Shown: in pieces, positions 63,918 to 63,922 of the stretch
How the letters are laid out: each line of letters opens with the position of its first letter
Numbering within the stretch: position 1 is the first letter of the stretch
Source of the DNA: JBBCJM01 sp037190175
GTDB lineage: Bacteria > Pseudomonadota > Alphaproteobacteria > Rhodobacterales > Rhodobacteraceae
Direction: 5' to 3'
DNA length: 63,922 nt
Assembly (NCBI GenBank): GCA_037190175.1
Contig: JBBCJM010000165.1
Coordinates: 1-63,922, forward strand
Notes under the pieces: generated by a model
Database searches by the model: none
What the model saw: the letters and a program-made list of their open reading frames with translations, nothing else
What the model was told of the DNA's origin: nothing
Program-made: the position numbers and the translations under genes

Positions 63918-63922
63918 GTTTG

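Overview
The window is a very GC-rich chromosomal segment from an alphaproteobacterium, most likely a member of the Rhodobacterales (Rhodobacter/Paracoccus-like). This rests on gene content: a petP/petR-like regulator pair, an NDUFA9-type epimerase next to uppP, gltD and gltB separated by two small genes, Hint_2 proteins, and a GC hairpin repeat with a GTATTT...AAGATGAGG tail. No rRNA, CRISPR array, transposase, integrase or prophage is visible.

Region A (1-16.7 kb) is a catabolic cluster for an aromatic or otherwise hydrophobic carboxylic compound. A P450 (cut by the window start), a ferredoxin and an extradiol-type VOC enzyme are followed by a TctCBA uptake system with a DUF35 gene nested between tctB and tctA, and then an IclR regulator. 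A minus-strand block holds two flavin monooxygenases, an SDR lacking its catalytic pair and an AMACR-like enzyme. A divergent plus-strand block holds a Cys-less thiolase-like protein, a HicB-like small protein, a Rieske oxygenase and two class III CoA-transferase subunits, only one of which keeps the catalytic Asp. The logic suggested is uptake, oxygenation, CoA activation and C-C cleavage. The substrate cannot be named from sequence. The cluster ends beside tRNA-Leu(CAG), on the 3' side of the tRNA, as expected for an island.

Region B (17-44 kb) is mostly core genome: the NDUFA9-like protein, uppP, gltD/gltB, mtgA, a GST, queG, ohrR/ohr, ilvE, petP/petR, a histone-deacetylase-like enzyme, xseB-ispA-dxs, a glycosyltransferase and uvrC. 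Small toxin-antitoxin-like modules are scattered in it: two tandem parDE pairs with paralogous toxins, a HEPN pair whose first start codon sits behind a perfect 10-bp hairpin, and a mazEF/pemIK pair. Two genes (DUF1269 and DUF2335) are each split by one in-frame stop. The DUF2335 segment is bracketed by a 24-bp direct repeat of the dxs 3' end, as if inserted there.

Region C (44-49 kb) holds a pteridine-reductase-like SDR, a zinc-ribbon membrane protein, an S49 peptidase, a LysR regulator, HutD and MutL.

Region D (49-59 kb) is a second catabolic locus. A NitT/TauT-type ABC transporter, an HpcH/HpaI aldolase and an MmgE/PrpD protein are divergent from a GntR regulator, an SDR with Phe for the catalytic Tyr, and a complete Rieske dioxygenase (alpha, beta, reductase). 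The divergent promoter region carries three copies of TGGATACA. Region E (59-63.9 kb) has a small hypothetical gene, two adjacent Hint proteins (the second degenerate), dapE and a GNAT gene.
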